From NCBI RefSeq assembly GCF_000471905.2, contig NW_006498192.1, forward strand, positions 1,734,409 through 1,798,408: a stretch of DNA of 64,000 nt, in the 5' to 3' direction. Source of the DNA: Amborella trichopoda (Eukaryota > Streptophyta > Magnoliopsida > Amborellales > Amborellaceae). The position numbers and the translations under genes are program-made. The notes beneath the pieces are model-generated. The model was not told where the DNA came from. It saw nothing but the letters and a program-made list of their open reading frames with translations, and did not search any database. Positions 33,278 through 45,233 of the stretch are shown in pieces (position 1 is the first letter of the stretch; each line of letters starts with the position of its first letter).

Positions 33278-34489
33278 TGAAGACACCCCATTTTAAATCT
33301 GGCAAATTCTATAGTTTTCTGAACCCTTAGGACCACATTATCCCAATAGAACCAATTTAATTGCCCCAAAACTATCCAAATCCTATCTCAATTTGAAGTA
33401 GAGCCCAAGAGCTTTCCAACGGTCCAAGAATCGCCTGAATTGGACCCATGAATAAAAAGATATAACAAACGACAATTTAGTATATGTGAGACCCAACTGT
33501 AGGGCTGCGGGCAGGGTTGTAACAGGCCCATACGCGGGTTGATGACATAGTCAATGCATCTAATGATGCAGTAAACGTATTTTTTTTAATTAGATAAGGC
33601 TAAAACTTCAAGATAAATCCAAAAAATTCTAAAAAAACTCCAAAACATTTAGAAAAACTCACAAATTGAATCTTATAAATACCCCCTCTCCCTAACCCGA
33701 AAAGAGAGAGAAAAAAAAGACCAAAAAAACCTTAGAAATTCCCGAAATTAGAAAAATTACTCAAAAATACTAAAAATAGGAAAAACCCTTAGAAAATTCC
33801 AAAACCTTTAGGGAAAATCCCAAAAAATCCCAAAAAATTAGAGAAAATATCAGAATTTATATTCAATCTCTGAAGATCACAAAACCATTAGAAAACTAAG
33901 AAAATTCTCCTCTAAACCCCTAGAAAGGACGACAGCTTTAGAAAAATCTCTAGATTGAAAACCCTAGAGAAGATAAAAACCCTAGCCTTCCTAAGTCCTA
34001 ACTCCTAAGATTGAGAAAACCTAGATCTAGGGCGCAAAAACCCTAGATCAAAACTAGAATTAGGGCACAACAACACTAGATCTAACCCTTTACACGAGAG
34101 ATATGCTGGTCAACATCCAAATCAAAGAGGCAAATAGGACCGGTTTTGATACAGGCGAGCCCTCGAAGGCTCGGAAATCTCGGGCCATCCCCCCTGGTTT
34201 GATATTATTTCTTCCTCTCTCTTTCTTCTTATTTTTACTATTTTTCTTCTTTTGTTTATTTTTGATTTGTTAACTTGTCTTAAAAATCGTATTTTAATGT
34301 TTTGGATCATGTGGGCTCTGCCACAGATTTGAGAGTAGATCTGCTCGTTTCCAGGAAAATCTGGCCTCAGATCTGAATTCGATCAGTCCCACTTTCTCTA
34401 CCACTTTATTTACATATGTTTAATTAGTTTAAGGTGTTAAAATTTGAGAGCTCTTCATCGAAAGATCTGTTAGATTTTCATCGTAAACA
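33278..34489 (+). repeat. Gypsy 5' LTR (1212 bp)
   Basis: Begins TGAAGACACCCC and ends CGTAAACA. TATAAATA near 33676 is followed by a purine-rich leader with many AAACCCTAG and AAAATTCC motifs. Matches 45234-46434. Confidence 0.9.
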
Positions 34490-34490
34490 G

Positions 34491-34508
34491 TTTGGCGCCC
34501 ACCGTGGG
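34491..34508 (+). other. Gypsy primer-binding site
   Basis: TTTGGCGCCCACCGTGGG, one base after the LTR. This motif is common after LTRs of plant Tat-type gypsy elements. I do not assign the primer tRNA with certainty. Confidence 0.75.
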
Positions 34509-36380
34509 ACTATTTTGAGCTTGATCCAAGCTTCAAAATACGATTTTTATGCACTATTTTCAGTCACAAAAAGTCCCAGCAGTTGCATGTGACCAGAATC
34601 CAGGGTTTTAATGCTGTGAAACCTTACTTTTTCTAGGCGACACTCTCAGTGTCCCCCAATTTCAAAGGTCTCAAAAACCTCTGTAACTTTGTGGATCTGT
34701 TCTAAGGACTCTTTTGTGATTTCACTAAAACATTCAGGTCAAAATAAAATTTTTAAAAATACAAAAAGAAATATTTTTCAGTTCAAACTAGGCTTTTCTA
34801 TTTTACTTTATTTTAAATTATTTCATCATAAATATTTTTATTTCCTAATTCTTCAAAGTTTAAAGTAGTCTTATGTATTTGGGTGACACGAACCGTGTCA
34901 CCCACCATATAAGGGCGACACCACTAGTGCCGTCTGGGCGACACCACCCTGTCGCCTAACTGCAAGTGTCCCAGAAAAATTCTGGGACCCCACAGGACCA
35001 TTTTAGGGACTTTTGGCTCCCTATTGACCAATTTTTTACCAAAAATAAAATTTTTAAAAATATAAAAAAAATCATTTTGCTTCAGATATATCTATTCTAT
35101 TTCTGCCCTTTTTATTTTATTTTAGTTTGTTAATTTTGACTGAATTCATATTCCCCTGTTTTCACCATGCTTAGTTTAAATGTGTTTCATAAAAAAAAAA
35201 CAAAAAAATACATTAGGGTTGCTTTCCACTCCAAACCTAGACCCACTCTTGGTCCGAGCGTGCACCATCTAGTCTAGATTTTAGTCTAGGTTCTAGTATA
35301 GGTCTAAGCATAAGAGTTGCCTCTAGAGCTAGACTAGGCTTACCCTAGTTCAGGGTCTGAACCAAAATCCATTGAGTCTAATAAGTCTAGGTTCCAGTCT
35401 AGTCTTAGCCTAGGTCTTTGCTAAGGTTTTTTCCCTTAGTGTCAAGCTAGATTTTCCCTAAGTTGTTGAGTTTTAGATCTTACCTAAGTCTAGCTTTTAG
35501 AACCCAGCCAAAAGAAATCACCATGTCAGTCACTCAAGGCGACCATGATGACTGCTCCATGGCTGACTCGAAGCCTAACCTGCCCAAACTGAGGGACCAG
35601 TATGCTGTAATCCCTTGGAGTTATCGACAGACCTCAGGACAATTCATTATCCGACGCCCTAGTCTTCAATCAGAGGCAGAGTCCTAAGCATCCACTCCTT
35701 ATCCAGAGATCTGTGTGGCCCGAAAAGCCGGCTCCATTCAAAAATCTTGAATAGTCAGGGAGTCCGTTCAGGAGTCATCCTACAGGGGATTTTAGGCAAC
35801 CAAAGTAAAAGTTGAGTGAGGGAAGAAATTCATGCAACATTTAAAGCCAATTCCCGTAACTCAAACCAAGATAACTCTGAGGTGCAGCGATCTCGCCTAG
35901 GTCTAGGGGATCTAACCCAACCTCGAGCCACCATAGTACAACTCATGATGTCCTGAGCACTGTACGAAGCATAGGTGTCGACTCAAACCGACCCTTAAGT
36001 GAGATAGACGTCAAAGCTGGCCTCAAAAGTCTAGTTGACCTAGGTTACGCTGTTCATACCCCAGCTTACGTGTCGATCCCAAACCAAGTTAGTGGCATAG
36101 GTCAACCCTTAGCACAGCCGAGTCAACCGATTCGTCAATCGGTCCCACTAGTACATCCGATCCAATAAACTGTACAATTTCCACAACCGGTAGTGAAACC
36201 TATGGGTCAGTACGCCCCTTAAGAACCAATGTATCAAACTGCCCTGGTGACTGCGGCTCATCAATCTCAGGCTCATGCAGGCCAATATATACCTCAAGTT
36301 TCAACTTATCAGTCTATGCTTGGGAACCCGTCAACCAGTGGGCTTACTGCTATGCCAAATAATCAACAAGAAGGCACCTT
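34509..36380 (+). other. Gypsy leader and degraded 5' part of gag
   Basis: Non-coding leader with structured hairpins (34881-34965), two related blocks around AAAATAAAATTTTTAAAAAT (34741 and 35043), and a CTAG/GTCTAGG-rich low-complexity stretch (35265-35460). A 54-codon frame from the ATG at 35523 to 35687 may be the relic gag start (MSVTQGDHDD...). 35690-36380 is Gln/Pro-rich in a broken frame. Confidence 0.55.
34881..34965 (+). repeat. Consecutive hairpins in the gypsy leader
   Basis: GGGTGACACG-AAC-CGTGTCACCC (34881-34903) is a perfect 10-bp stem with a 3-nt loop. It is followed by GGCGACACCACTAGTGCCGTC (partial stem) and GGCGACA...TGTCGCC (7-bp arms). The position between PBS and gag is where retroelement packaging or dimerisation signals sit, but function is inference. 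Confidence 0.7.
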
Positions 36381-36386
36381 AAAGCC

Positions 36387-37390
36387 ATGCAGGATATGCT
36401 TGTAAGAATGGGCATGCATGAAATTATACCCTTAAAGGCTTATGTTCATGAGACCCTTGGAGGCATGGAAGACCTTCCTCTAGGATTTGTCGTCCCAGAA
36501 TTTAGAAACAAGTTCAATGGTAAGAGTGATCCAGATACTCACGTCAATACATACCTCCTATCCGTTTGAGCTTTACGAGACAGGCTTAACCAACTGAAGG
36601 CCATCTTTTCACAAACATTGACCGGTGAGGCCTTGAACTGACATTGGAGAACAATGTCCGCTCGACCACACATCGCTCCAAATGAAATGTTCAACTTATT
36701 CGTGTCTCACTACCGCGGGTCGACACCAAGACCTCGCTCCCTGAGCGAACTCAGTGCAACAAAACAAAACCCAGGAGAATCCTTCGAGGATTTCATCAGG
36801 ATATTCAGCGAGGTGGCAATGCGGGTCATAGAATGTCCACTTACAGACCCAGCCAATATCTTCATAGTCTTAGAGAATGCTGCTCCCGAGTACAGGACCT
36901 TCTTTAGCCAAGGTCTTATCGCCCACTCTTTTGATTCCATGACCGAGCGAGTGGTGCGACATGAAAGGGCCAGAGGGACACCCCTCAGCACCAAGCCCGA
37001 CAACAAGTCGATAACAGCTCCCTAAAGTAAGAACAAAAACAACGAGAATGCTTCCAGTCAGGTTAATGAGATCATCGTTAATAGATCGGCTCAAGGTTCA
37101 GCTGCCCAACGCAACAATCAGAATCAAAACTGAAGGGGTCAGCCTAGAGTCAACGCTCAAAATAATAACCAAATGTGAGAGGATAATTTCACCCCTTTCA
37201 AAGACTCATTAGAAAAGGTGGTGGAATTATTCTTGGCTAAGAATATGGTTTATCTCCCTCCACCATCTGAACCACCATTTCAAGTCACGAATAAGAGCAG
37301 GTGGTGCAAATGGCATTAAAACCATGCTCATGATACTCAAAATTGCATATATTTGAAATGGGTGATTGAAAGGTTAATCAATAGGGGGGA
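36387..37390 (+). pseudogene. Gypsy gag
   Basis: Frame 36387-36569 ends at a TGA, then resumes in several pieces; 36654-37025 is the longest. Motifs: FVVPEFRNKFNGKSDPDTHV, LKAIFSQTLTGEALN, then FNLFVSHYRGS, NPGESFEDFIRIFSEVAMRV, typical of the retrotransposon gag domain (Retrotrans_gag). A CCHC-like motif WCKWH..HAHDTQNCIYLK lies around 37298-37355. W-to-stop changes (TGA after LNxHWR region) and other breaks make it non-functional. Confidence 0.8.
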
Positions 37391-39066
37391 CATCACTATC
37401 ACACCTAGAAATCTACTTGTCGAAGAGCCTAATCAAAATATGGGTATCTTTACAAATCCTCTCCCTAAAAATATTGTCACAACGACCGAAAAGTCGGGAG
37501 CTCAAGACAACTCGAAAGAAAACGTTGTCATTCAAATGATTGACTGTGGAGACGAGAAGAGGATCCCAGTCAGTTCATATTGGCTTTTGATCATCACTTT
37601 CAAGAACTAGAAGAAGATCTTTTGAGCCTCCTAAGAGGAAGCCCTTCATCTCCAAACCTCGATAACCTTCCAAAATTGGACCGATATGACGACGATGACA
37701 CAGTAGAGATTGATATGGTCAGGACCAATGAAAAGGCATCATCTTTCAAACAAGGGGCCAACACCCCAAAGTCTCCCATTACTCTTGCTAAGGCTGACCC
37801 TATCGAGCTTCAAGCTGGCAAGGTCGACTCCTTAACCCGAAGAGGCCAAGTGTTCAAACCCATTCAATTGATGGTCGATACTCTCGATGAAAGAATGAGA
37901 AATACCTCAAAAACCAAACAACCAGTGGGGGTCGTAGATCACGAGACGAACAAGGAAATTCAAGGATCTGCAACCACCTATGATCTATCAGCTCATCTCG
38001 GGAAGATCCAAGCTCAAATCTCCATCTTGGAGCTTCTCGCCAATTCACCAGCACATAGAGCCTAGATCAAGAAGGTCCTTGCCAAGACACATCCCGAGCA
38101 ACCCATAGCCGAATTAGTTGTGCGGAATGATCAACCAGCTGATGGCACCAACACCAATCGTGTTCACAAGCAATGACATCTCAGCCTGCTTCAACCGATT
38201 TCACATCTAACCTCTGCACATCACCATCTATACGAAGAGTGCTTGTTGATAATGGGGCATCCTTAAACATATGCCATATGAAAACAGTGAAGCAGATAGG
38301 TAAAAGCACGGATGACTTCGAGCCATGTCAACTAAATATCGATGCATACAACGGAACCAAAAGACAAGTTGAAGGCATACTGCTTCTCACACTCAAGATC
38401 AACCCTACTGTCCAAGCGATAAAGTAATGTCCCAACAATAAAGTTTTATGTCTTGAACATAAAACCTTCTTTCAACATGATGTTAGGAAGATCGTGGCTG
38501 CATGAAAACCTCGTGGTCTCCTCTACACTCCATCAATGCCTCAAATTTCTAACTAAAAACGGCGTCGCAAAGGTATGTGTTGAACCCCTTACTTTTCTCA
38601 ATCCTAGTATATATAACGGGAAGCTAGCTGTAGGAGCCGAGCTTAGAGAAATCCCACTCGCTTCCTTCAAGCAAGCCGATTGTGTCACCTTACGTTTAGC
38701 GGCCGACGACCATATTCCTCAAATTTTGCAAACTTTTGCATCGATGGATGACATTATCCAATGTCAGCATCGATACGGTTTCGAGAACCTCGAAACTTGG
38801 CACATGCTCTTCTCCTAAGGCTTCCAACCAGGCCAAGGCTTGGGTAGTCAAGGGCAACGCGTAACGGGGGCAATTTCTGAATCATTCGAAGCCAAAACTG
38901 AAAACAGAGATCAAAAATGTCTCGGGTGTTCTCTCACCTTATTGCAAAGTCGGATGAAGCCTTCAAGCTATCCAGGCCTTGTATCGAGAGGCATTCAAAG
39001 CCTCGATCCTCTTGATGCCTGTCCTTCAAAACGGCCTAAGATGATCCTAAAATCCCCAACAGGGAA
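37391..39066 (+). pseudogene. Gypsy gag-protease spacer and aspartic protease
   Basis: 37580-38065 is an open spacer (161 codons) with SLTRRGQVFKP and LGKIQAQISILELL. The protease (38173-38818) shows VLVDNGASLNICHMKTVKQI, with N in place of the G of the usual D-G-A or D-S-G, DAYNGTKRQVEGILLL, then after a frame change LNIKPSFNMMLGRSWLHE and SSTLHQCLKFL, and GFQPGQGLGSQGQRV, a G-patch-like tail. It is open again until about 39076, where the solo LTR interrupts. Confidence 0.8.
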
Positions 39067-39071
39067 TAACT

Positions 39072-40561
39072 TGTAACAATCCTAAACTTTCAAAAATATA
39101 TGTATATAATAATAATAATAATATTAAGGTTGTTAACAGAAATAAATACAAAAAAAATAAAAAATAAAATAATAAGTATATATGAGTAATGATAATCATA
39201 ATAATAATACTAATATACCGTTAGGATATTGTTGCTTTTATATTAACAATAAATAAAAGATATTATTGTTAATATATTTGAGGGTTCAATTTTTCTTGGG
39301 TGGACCTTAGGTCCACCACCTTAAAGGTTTATAAGAACACTCATTTAAACGACACCTTGCATTGAGGTGTTTCTTTTTTATACTGTCTTTTTCTCTCTCT
39401 CTCCTATGCATATCTCTTTTAACAAATTTGTTCCCACCCTCTCTCTAAATACAAAAGTGGCTAGGATCAATAGTGATTGATGGCGGCAAGAACCTGTGAA
39501 TCGCGTTAATGGCGTTCCATCCTACAAATTGAAATCAGTGGATCGAAAATCATTTGGGTTCTTTCCTTTTTCTCCGAAATTGAAATACGATCAATCGTAG
39601 AAAAGCCCCATTCCAAAAAAAACAGAAGACNNNNNNNNNNNNNNNNNNNNNNNNNNNNNNNNNNNNNNNNNNNNNNNNNNNNNNNNNNNNNNNNNNNNNN
39701 NNNNNNNNNNNNNNNNNNNNNNNNNNNNNNNNNNNNNNNNNNNNNNNNNNNNNNNNNNNNNNNNNNNNNNNNNNNNNNNNNNNNNNNNNNNNNNNNNNNN
39801 NNNNNNNNNNNNNNNNNNNNNNNNNNNNNNNNNNNNNNNNNNNNNNNNNNNNNNNNNNNNNNNNNNNNNNNNNNNNNNNNNNNNNNNNNNNNNNNNNNGA
39901 ATGTTTAAGAGATTTAGAAATAATTTAAGTATGCAAGTGGACTCATCCGGTTCACCGGTGAGGTATAAGTGGACTTATCTGGGACGCCGGTAGGGATTAA
40001 GTGGACTCATCCGGTACGCCGGTGAGGTATAAGTGGACCTACAGGGATTAAGTGGACCTATCTGGGACGCCGATAGGGATTAAGTGGACCCATCAGGACG
40101 CTGATGGGGTACATAGGTGACCTACTTGGGACGCCAGGAGGGTATTTTGTGAAATCCTTTGAATTATATACTGTCGTTAAAAGTGTTATAAGCATTTCAA
40201 TTACTCGGATTATACTTAATTATGCATTTATTGAAAGTGAAACTGCTGATGCATTTCTGTTAATAGATCTCATTTTGGAAAATATTGATATCTTTCAATC
40301 ATGATTTTTTTTAGGATTATGATGATCACTTACTTAGTAGCCAAACTCATCAAACTATGGTAAACATTTTTTCAGGATAACTGCGGATTCATTTTGAGTG
40401 CTAGTCAAAATCAACCTTGGAAGATACTGTTGTTGTGCTAACTTTCTTTATTCACTTTGTAAAGACCTCGCCACTGTAAATTTGTCCTATCAATAGATGT
40501 ATATATGTTTTGTCTGTCACATCTCAGGAATAACAATATTGTAAATTCTTGGGGTGTGACA
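39072..40561 (+). mobile_element. Solo LTR nested in the gypsy element
   Basis: Begins TGTAACAATCCTAAACTTTC and ends GGGGTGTGACA, the termini of a common plant gypsy LTR type. A perfect 5-bp target-site duplication TAACT flanks it (39067-39071 and 40562-40566). An (ATA)n run sits at 39108-39125. 39925-40140 holds a 40-50-bp tandem repeat (AAGTGGACTCATCCGG...GGGACGCCGGTAGGGATT). An N gap covers 39631-39898, so the true length is uncertain. Not coding. Confidence 0.88.
39631..39898. other. Assembly gap (268 N)
   Basis: Run of N inside the solo LTR. Confidence 0.99.
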
Positions 40562-40566
40562 TAACT

Positions 40567-42058
40567 CTTCTTCCACATCTCAGCACACACAAGAACTGGG
40601 AATTGAAGACCTTTTTGCTGACCTGGATTTAAAGGTATGCACAATCGGTTCTAACACAGCCAAGTGTGCTCATCTACAGATTCAAACCCAAGAACAAAAT
40701 TGGTCGATCACTCCCCTATCTCGAGAATCGTTGGAAGCAAATCAGCAGCACCTTCAAGTCCCGGTGCTAAAAAACGGATAGGCGCACTGTGGCCATCTAA
40801 CCACCCTGCGCGTCCAGTCCCCAACATTTCTCTCGTGAGTCTCATAAGGGACACCTCTTGTGTTATTTCAAAAACCATTGAAAAATCAAAACATGATAAA
40901 AATGATAATAATAAAAAGGAATTTTAAAAAACTACGAACACTCAAGATAGCCCGATAACGGTGCACAATACCTACGATGATGAATTGGATGACCAAGACA
41001 AAGATCAAGAGGGCCAAGAGTCTGAAGAAATCCCTCAACCTGAGGAACTCACTTTCCATGTTGGCCAATTCAAGAAGAGGTTCGATGGTGACTCAACGGC
41101 TATCATCGAAGAGACGATCGACATAAACCTAAGAACTGAGAAGGACCCAAGGTTAACCAAGATTGGAACCTCCCTATCTTCTGAGGAGCTGGAAAATATG
41201 ATTTCCTTTATCAAGGAATATCATGATGTCTTAGCCTGGTCATACGATGATATGCCAGGGCTAGATTCCACATTGGTGCAACATCACCTAATATTCAATG
41301 AGGGGGCCAAGCCTGTAAGGCATAAACTTCGACATTAGAAGACCCACCTTGAGCTCACAATTAAAGAAGAAATCGACAAGCTGCTCAAAGCGAAGTTCAT
41401 TACCTCGTTGATTACTCAGAATAGTTGGCCAACATAGTGGTCATACCCAAGAAAGACGGGAGGATCCGAGTGTGTGTTGACTACAAAGACCCTAACAAGC
41501 CATGCCCAAAGGACAATTTTTCATTACTAATCATAGATGCCTTGGTCGACAACACTGTGGCACACAAAATGGTGTCATTCATGGACAACTTCTCAGGCTA
41601 CAACCAAATCTTCATGGCATAAGAAGACAAGACCAAGACTTCGTTCATAATGCAATGGGGAACTTACTGCTACAAAGTTATGCCCTTCGGCCTAAAAAAT
41701 GCAAGGGCAACTTATCAACGAGCAATGACTAGCATCTTCCACGACTTAATGCACACCATCAGGGAAGACTATGTCGACGACATTCTCGACTTAGACCTGG
41801 TCATCTCACCAGCCTGATAACCATTCTCGAAAGGCTCTGGAAAATCAACTCAAACTCAATCCGTAAAAATATGCCTTTGGGGTTGAATCTCGCAAATTAC
41901 TAGGCTTTATAGTAAGCCAAAGAGGCATTGAGGTGGACCCATCCAAAATACAAGTCATCATTGAAATGCCCTCTCCCTGGAACATCAGAAAAATTTGTGG
42001 GCTGCAAGGTCGCATACAAGCCATAAGGCGTTTCATCTCACAACTAGCAAACAATGAT
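40567..42058 (+). pseudogene. Gypsy reverse transcriptase
   Basis: An upstream segment (40961-41338, 125 codons) contains DINLRTEKDPRLTKIGTSLS and LAWSYDDMPGLDSTLVQHHL. RT follows: ANIVVIPKKDGRIRVCVDYK, SFMDNFSGYNQIFMA, a stop, WGTYCYKVMPFGLKNARATY, and the catalytic YVDD at 41769-41780. A stop and shift precede KYAFGVESRKLLGFIVSQRG and EVDPSKIQ. The reading then jumps at about 42058 to integrase, so RNase H is deleted. Active-site residues are present, but stops at 41338 and 41621 and elsewhere kill it. Confidence 0.85.
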
Positions 42059-42880
42059 CCCCCCAAGAGACTCAAATGACCATCGTTTTATATTAACGGC
42101 TACAGAGTACTTCACTAAATGGGTAGAGGTCGCATCATTTCTCAAAATTGAGGGACAACATGTTGCCCGTTTCATAAAGAGCAATATTGTATTCAGGTTC
42201 GGTGCTCTTGAGTCAATCATTACTAACAATTGATCTAATCTCAAAAATGAAAAGGTCTCTAAGGTATGCAAAAATTTTGGGATAACGTAGAAATTCTCCA
42301 CACCTTACTACCCTCAAGGAAATGAACAAGCAGAGGCTACAAATAAAGGACTTCTTAGAATTATAGACAGAATAATATAATGTGGCAAAGATTGGCACGA
42401 AAAGCTAAATGATGCGCTATGGGCGTACCGGACAATTGAGAAGACTCCTACTAGCATGACCCCGTATGGTATGGAAGCAATGTTACCCATTGAAGTTGAG
42501 ATACTGTTTCTCCGAGTGCTTATTCATAAAGATTCAGATGAGGAGCAAAAGATTGAAGCACGAATCACTGCCCTCGTTAATTTGGATGAAAGGCGACTAC
42601 GAGCAACATAAAATATTGTTGCTTGCTAGCGTAGAATCGAGAGGGCATACTAAAGTAAAGTTGTTCCTCGACAGTTAAGGGAAGGAGACATGGTACTCAA
42701 GAAAATCTTCTACACTCCTGAAAACCCACACCCTTTAGGCAAGTTCAAAACCTAATTGGGAGCGGCCAATCGTCGTCACCCGAATACACACAGACAATTC
42801 TTACAAGATCAAGAATCAGAAGGGGTGCGAGCTCAACAACCCCATCAATGCAATGTATCTCAGAAAATACTACCCGTAAC
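42059..42880 (+). pseudogene. Gypsy integrase
   Basis: Starts mid-domain: HRFILTATEYFTKWVEVASF, VARFIKSNIVFRFG, ESIITNN, YYPQGNEQAEATNKGLL, WHEKLNDALWAYRT, then a C-terminal region GDMVLKKIF. The first catalytic Asp (normally in DYFTKW) is E, the second (IITDN) is N, and the third (E of AEA) is present. Together with several stops this is an inactive integrase. It runs into the 3' UTR near 42880. Confidence 0.82.
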
Positions 42881-43689
42881 AGGCTCAAAAGAGTGGTGAA
42901 AACTTGAAAAGTCATCAACAAAAAAAAAAAAAAAAGGGCATGGTGAAAGCCTTAAAGGGCATCATGAGTTAGAAAAATAAAATAAAAAAAAACTCCAAGA
43001 AGGACCTTCTGATTCAAAAACACTCAAGTACAAACAAGTACTTGCAAGTTCCAACAATATGGCACAAGCAGACCCTGAGGACGAAGACTCCTCCTAAACC
43101 CTAGAGGTTTCTAGCATAACCAACTCAGAAAGATGTAGGAGTGTGATATGAATGGAAAATCAAAGTGACTTCGACGAATCCTGAAAGAACATCAGGACCT
43201 CTCCAAGATGGAAGCTCAACAAGAATCCAGAGAACTCTTCATGGACCCGCGAAGCACAGGATGAAAGCTCCAAAGGTAAAAAGACAACTTCATGATTTTA
43301 GTTCTCACGATCCCACAAGGAAATCCTTTCATCATCTTTGGGTAAAATATAATAAAGAAAATGACCACCAAAGGGGCCACAGGTGGAAAACCTACAAAGC
43401 CCGTCCCTTTTAAAAATTTCAATCTGATTGTTAAAACCCTCCATTTCCAAAACCCTTTTAGAAAGGACTTCCTCTATCACTTCAAGAGGTTAAACTGTTA
43501 GTCGATCTGGCCTCGTTCTCGAAGCCAACTTCATACACCTGTTATAAAGGCTTGAAACTACTCAGGCACTCCATGGTTATATGAGTATAACTACCAACTA
43601 CCACATATCGTAGATGGGTGAACCTCGCCAATGACGATATTGGCTAGTCTGGGTGCTCGACTGGATCCCCTAAGGTGAAATGAGGCATG
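42881..43689 (+). other. Gypsy 3' UTR, unique part
   Basis: A-rich run at 42918-42937, no conserved domain. Frames such as 43165-43413 are not recognisable proteins. Confidence 0.55.
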
Positions 43690-44560
43690 TTCATCCCCGT
43701 GTATACGTACGATGTCCCAAAGTCCAATTCGAAAAAAGTCAAACTTGTGCGACGTAAAAGAGCCAAGACAGGATAAACATCGAATTCGTACGATGTAAAA
43801 GAGCAAAGATAAGATAAACGTCAAACTCGTGCGACGTAAAAGAACCAAGACAAGATAAGCATCAAACTCGTGCGACGTTAAAGAGCCGAGACAGGATAAA
43901 CATCAAACTCGCGCGACATAAAATAGCCGAGACAAGATAAGCGTTAAACTCATGCGATGTTAAAGAGTCGAGACAAGATAAAGGTGAAACTCGTATGACA
44001 TAAAAGAGCCGTGACAAGAAAAATAATAATAAAAAACATCAAATTCATGCGATGTTAAAAAGTCGAGATAGGAAGAACATCAAACTCATGCAACATAAAA
44101 GAGTCGAGATAGAGACTGTCCAGCCCCGTCTGACATGAATGGTCAGGTGTATCAAGGGCACAACCACCCTGTTTAATGGAAAAATGTCAAACTCGTTCGA
44201 TGTAAAAGAGCCGAGACAGGTATCGTCTAGCCCCATATGACATAAAAGGTCGGGTGTATCCAAGGCACAACGGAAAAATGCCAAACTCGTACGATGTAAA
44301 AAAGCCAAGGCAGGTATCATCTATCCTTGTATGACGTGAAAACGTTGGGTGTATCCAAGGCACAACCACCCAGTTCGATAGAAAAATGTCAAACTCGTGC
44401 GACGTAAAAGAGCCAAGGCAGGTACCATCTAGCCCCATATGACGCAAAAAGGTCGGGTGTATCCAAGGCACAACCACCCTATTCAATGGATTCCGTCTAT
44501 CCTCGTATTGACGTAAAAGGGACGGGTGTATGGTCTATCTCTACATGACGCTAAACTGCT
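43690..44560. repeat. Tandem repeats in the gypsy 3' UTR
   Basis: 43700-44130: about ten units of ~42 bp built on GCGACGTAAAAGAGCCGAGA + CAGGATAAACATCAAACTCG. 44130-44560: about four longer units (93-115 bp) adding GGTCGGGTGTATCCAAGGCA and CAACCACCC. Variable tandem repeats in this position are known for Tat/Ogre-lineage elements. Frames across it (for example 44187-44486, minus) are artefacts of the repeat. Confidence 0.85.
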
Positions 44561-45233
44561 TAGAGGGTTATATGGTTGCAAGAGTTAAAACTGCTAACCA
44601 ACCTTGTTTTCAAAATATCTTTCTCTTTTCAAAATTTTCACTATATGTCTTGTGTTTTCTAAAAACTTTAATGTCATTGTTAAAATCGTAACTTGTCCTT
44701 GCTCCAGGTTCTATTTCAAATCTCCCCCTACTTTCAAAAATTCTAAAAAAAGTCTTAAAAAATGAAGGAGCTTGGACACCCATATATGATGATTACCGCG
44801 TTACCGGGTTGTTGCCTCGTCTTTTACTTCAGATTCGGCCAGATAAGTCTCTTCCTATAGAAAGCCTTTTCTTATAGACAGCCTTAGAGATCAAAGAAAA
44901 TGCTAGGGTTAAAAATTCAAACTACAAAAACCCATGAAGTTAAGTGGCATGACTAGAAAATCTAACTCGAGCTTCAAGCTAGTGTAACTTATTAACATCT
45001 CTTACCGAAAACCTTAGGAGAAAAATGCCTTAGGTGGGTGAGCTCGATGAGCCTCAATGACTTGGAGGGATAGTTGGTGTGCCCCCTGACCACGTGACCT
45101 CAGGAAGAAATTTAAAATGTCTGTTTTATCTTTGATGTTCACCTGCCCCTCAAATGATAGGAAATGCCAAAGTGTCCACTTCTTTGCCACTCACCTGTCC
45201 CTAGAAGGACGGGGAGTGCCAAAGAGGGGCAAT
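44561..45233 (+). other. Gypsy 3' UTR end and polypurine tract
   Basis: Unique sequence ending in AAAGAGGGGCAAT (45221-45233), the polypurine tract, immediately before the 3' LTR. CTGTCCCTAGAAGGACGGGG (near 45195) forms a small hairpin (GTCC/GGAC). Confidence 0.65.

Noticed and set aside
44045-44486. Two ~95-codon minus-strand proteins with internal repeats.
   Set aside because: They read through the gypsy 3' UTR tandem repeats, whose unit lengths happen to keep a frame open in part.
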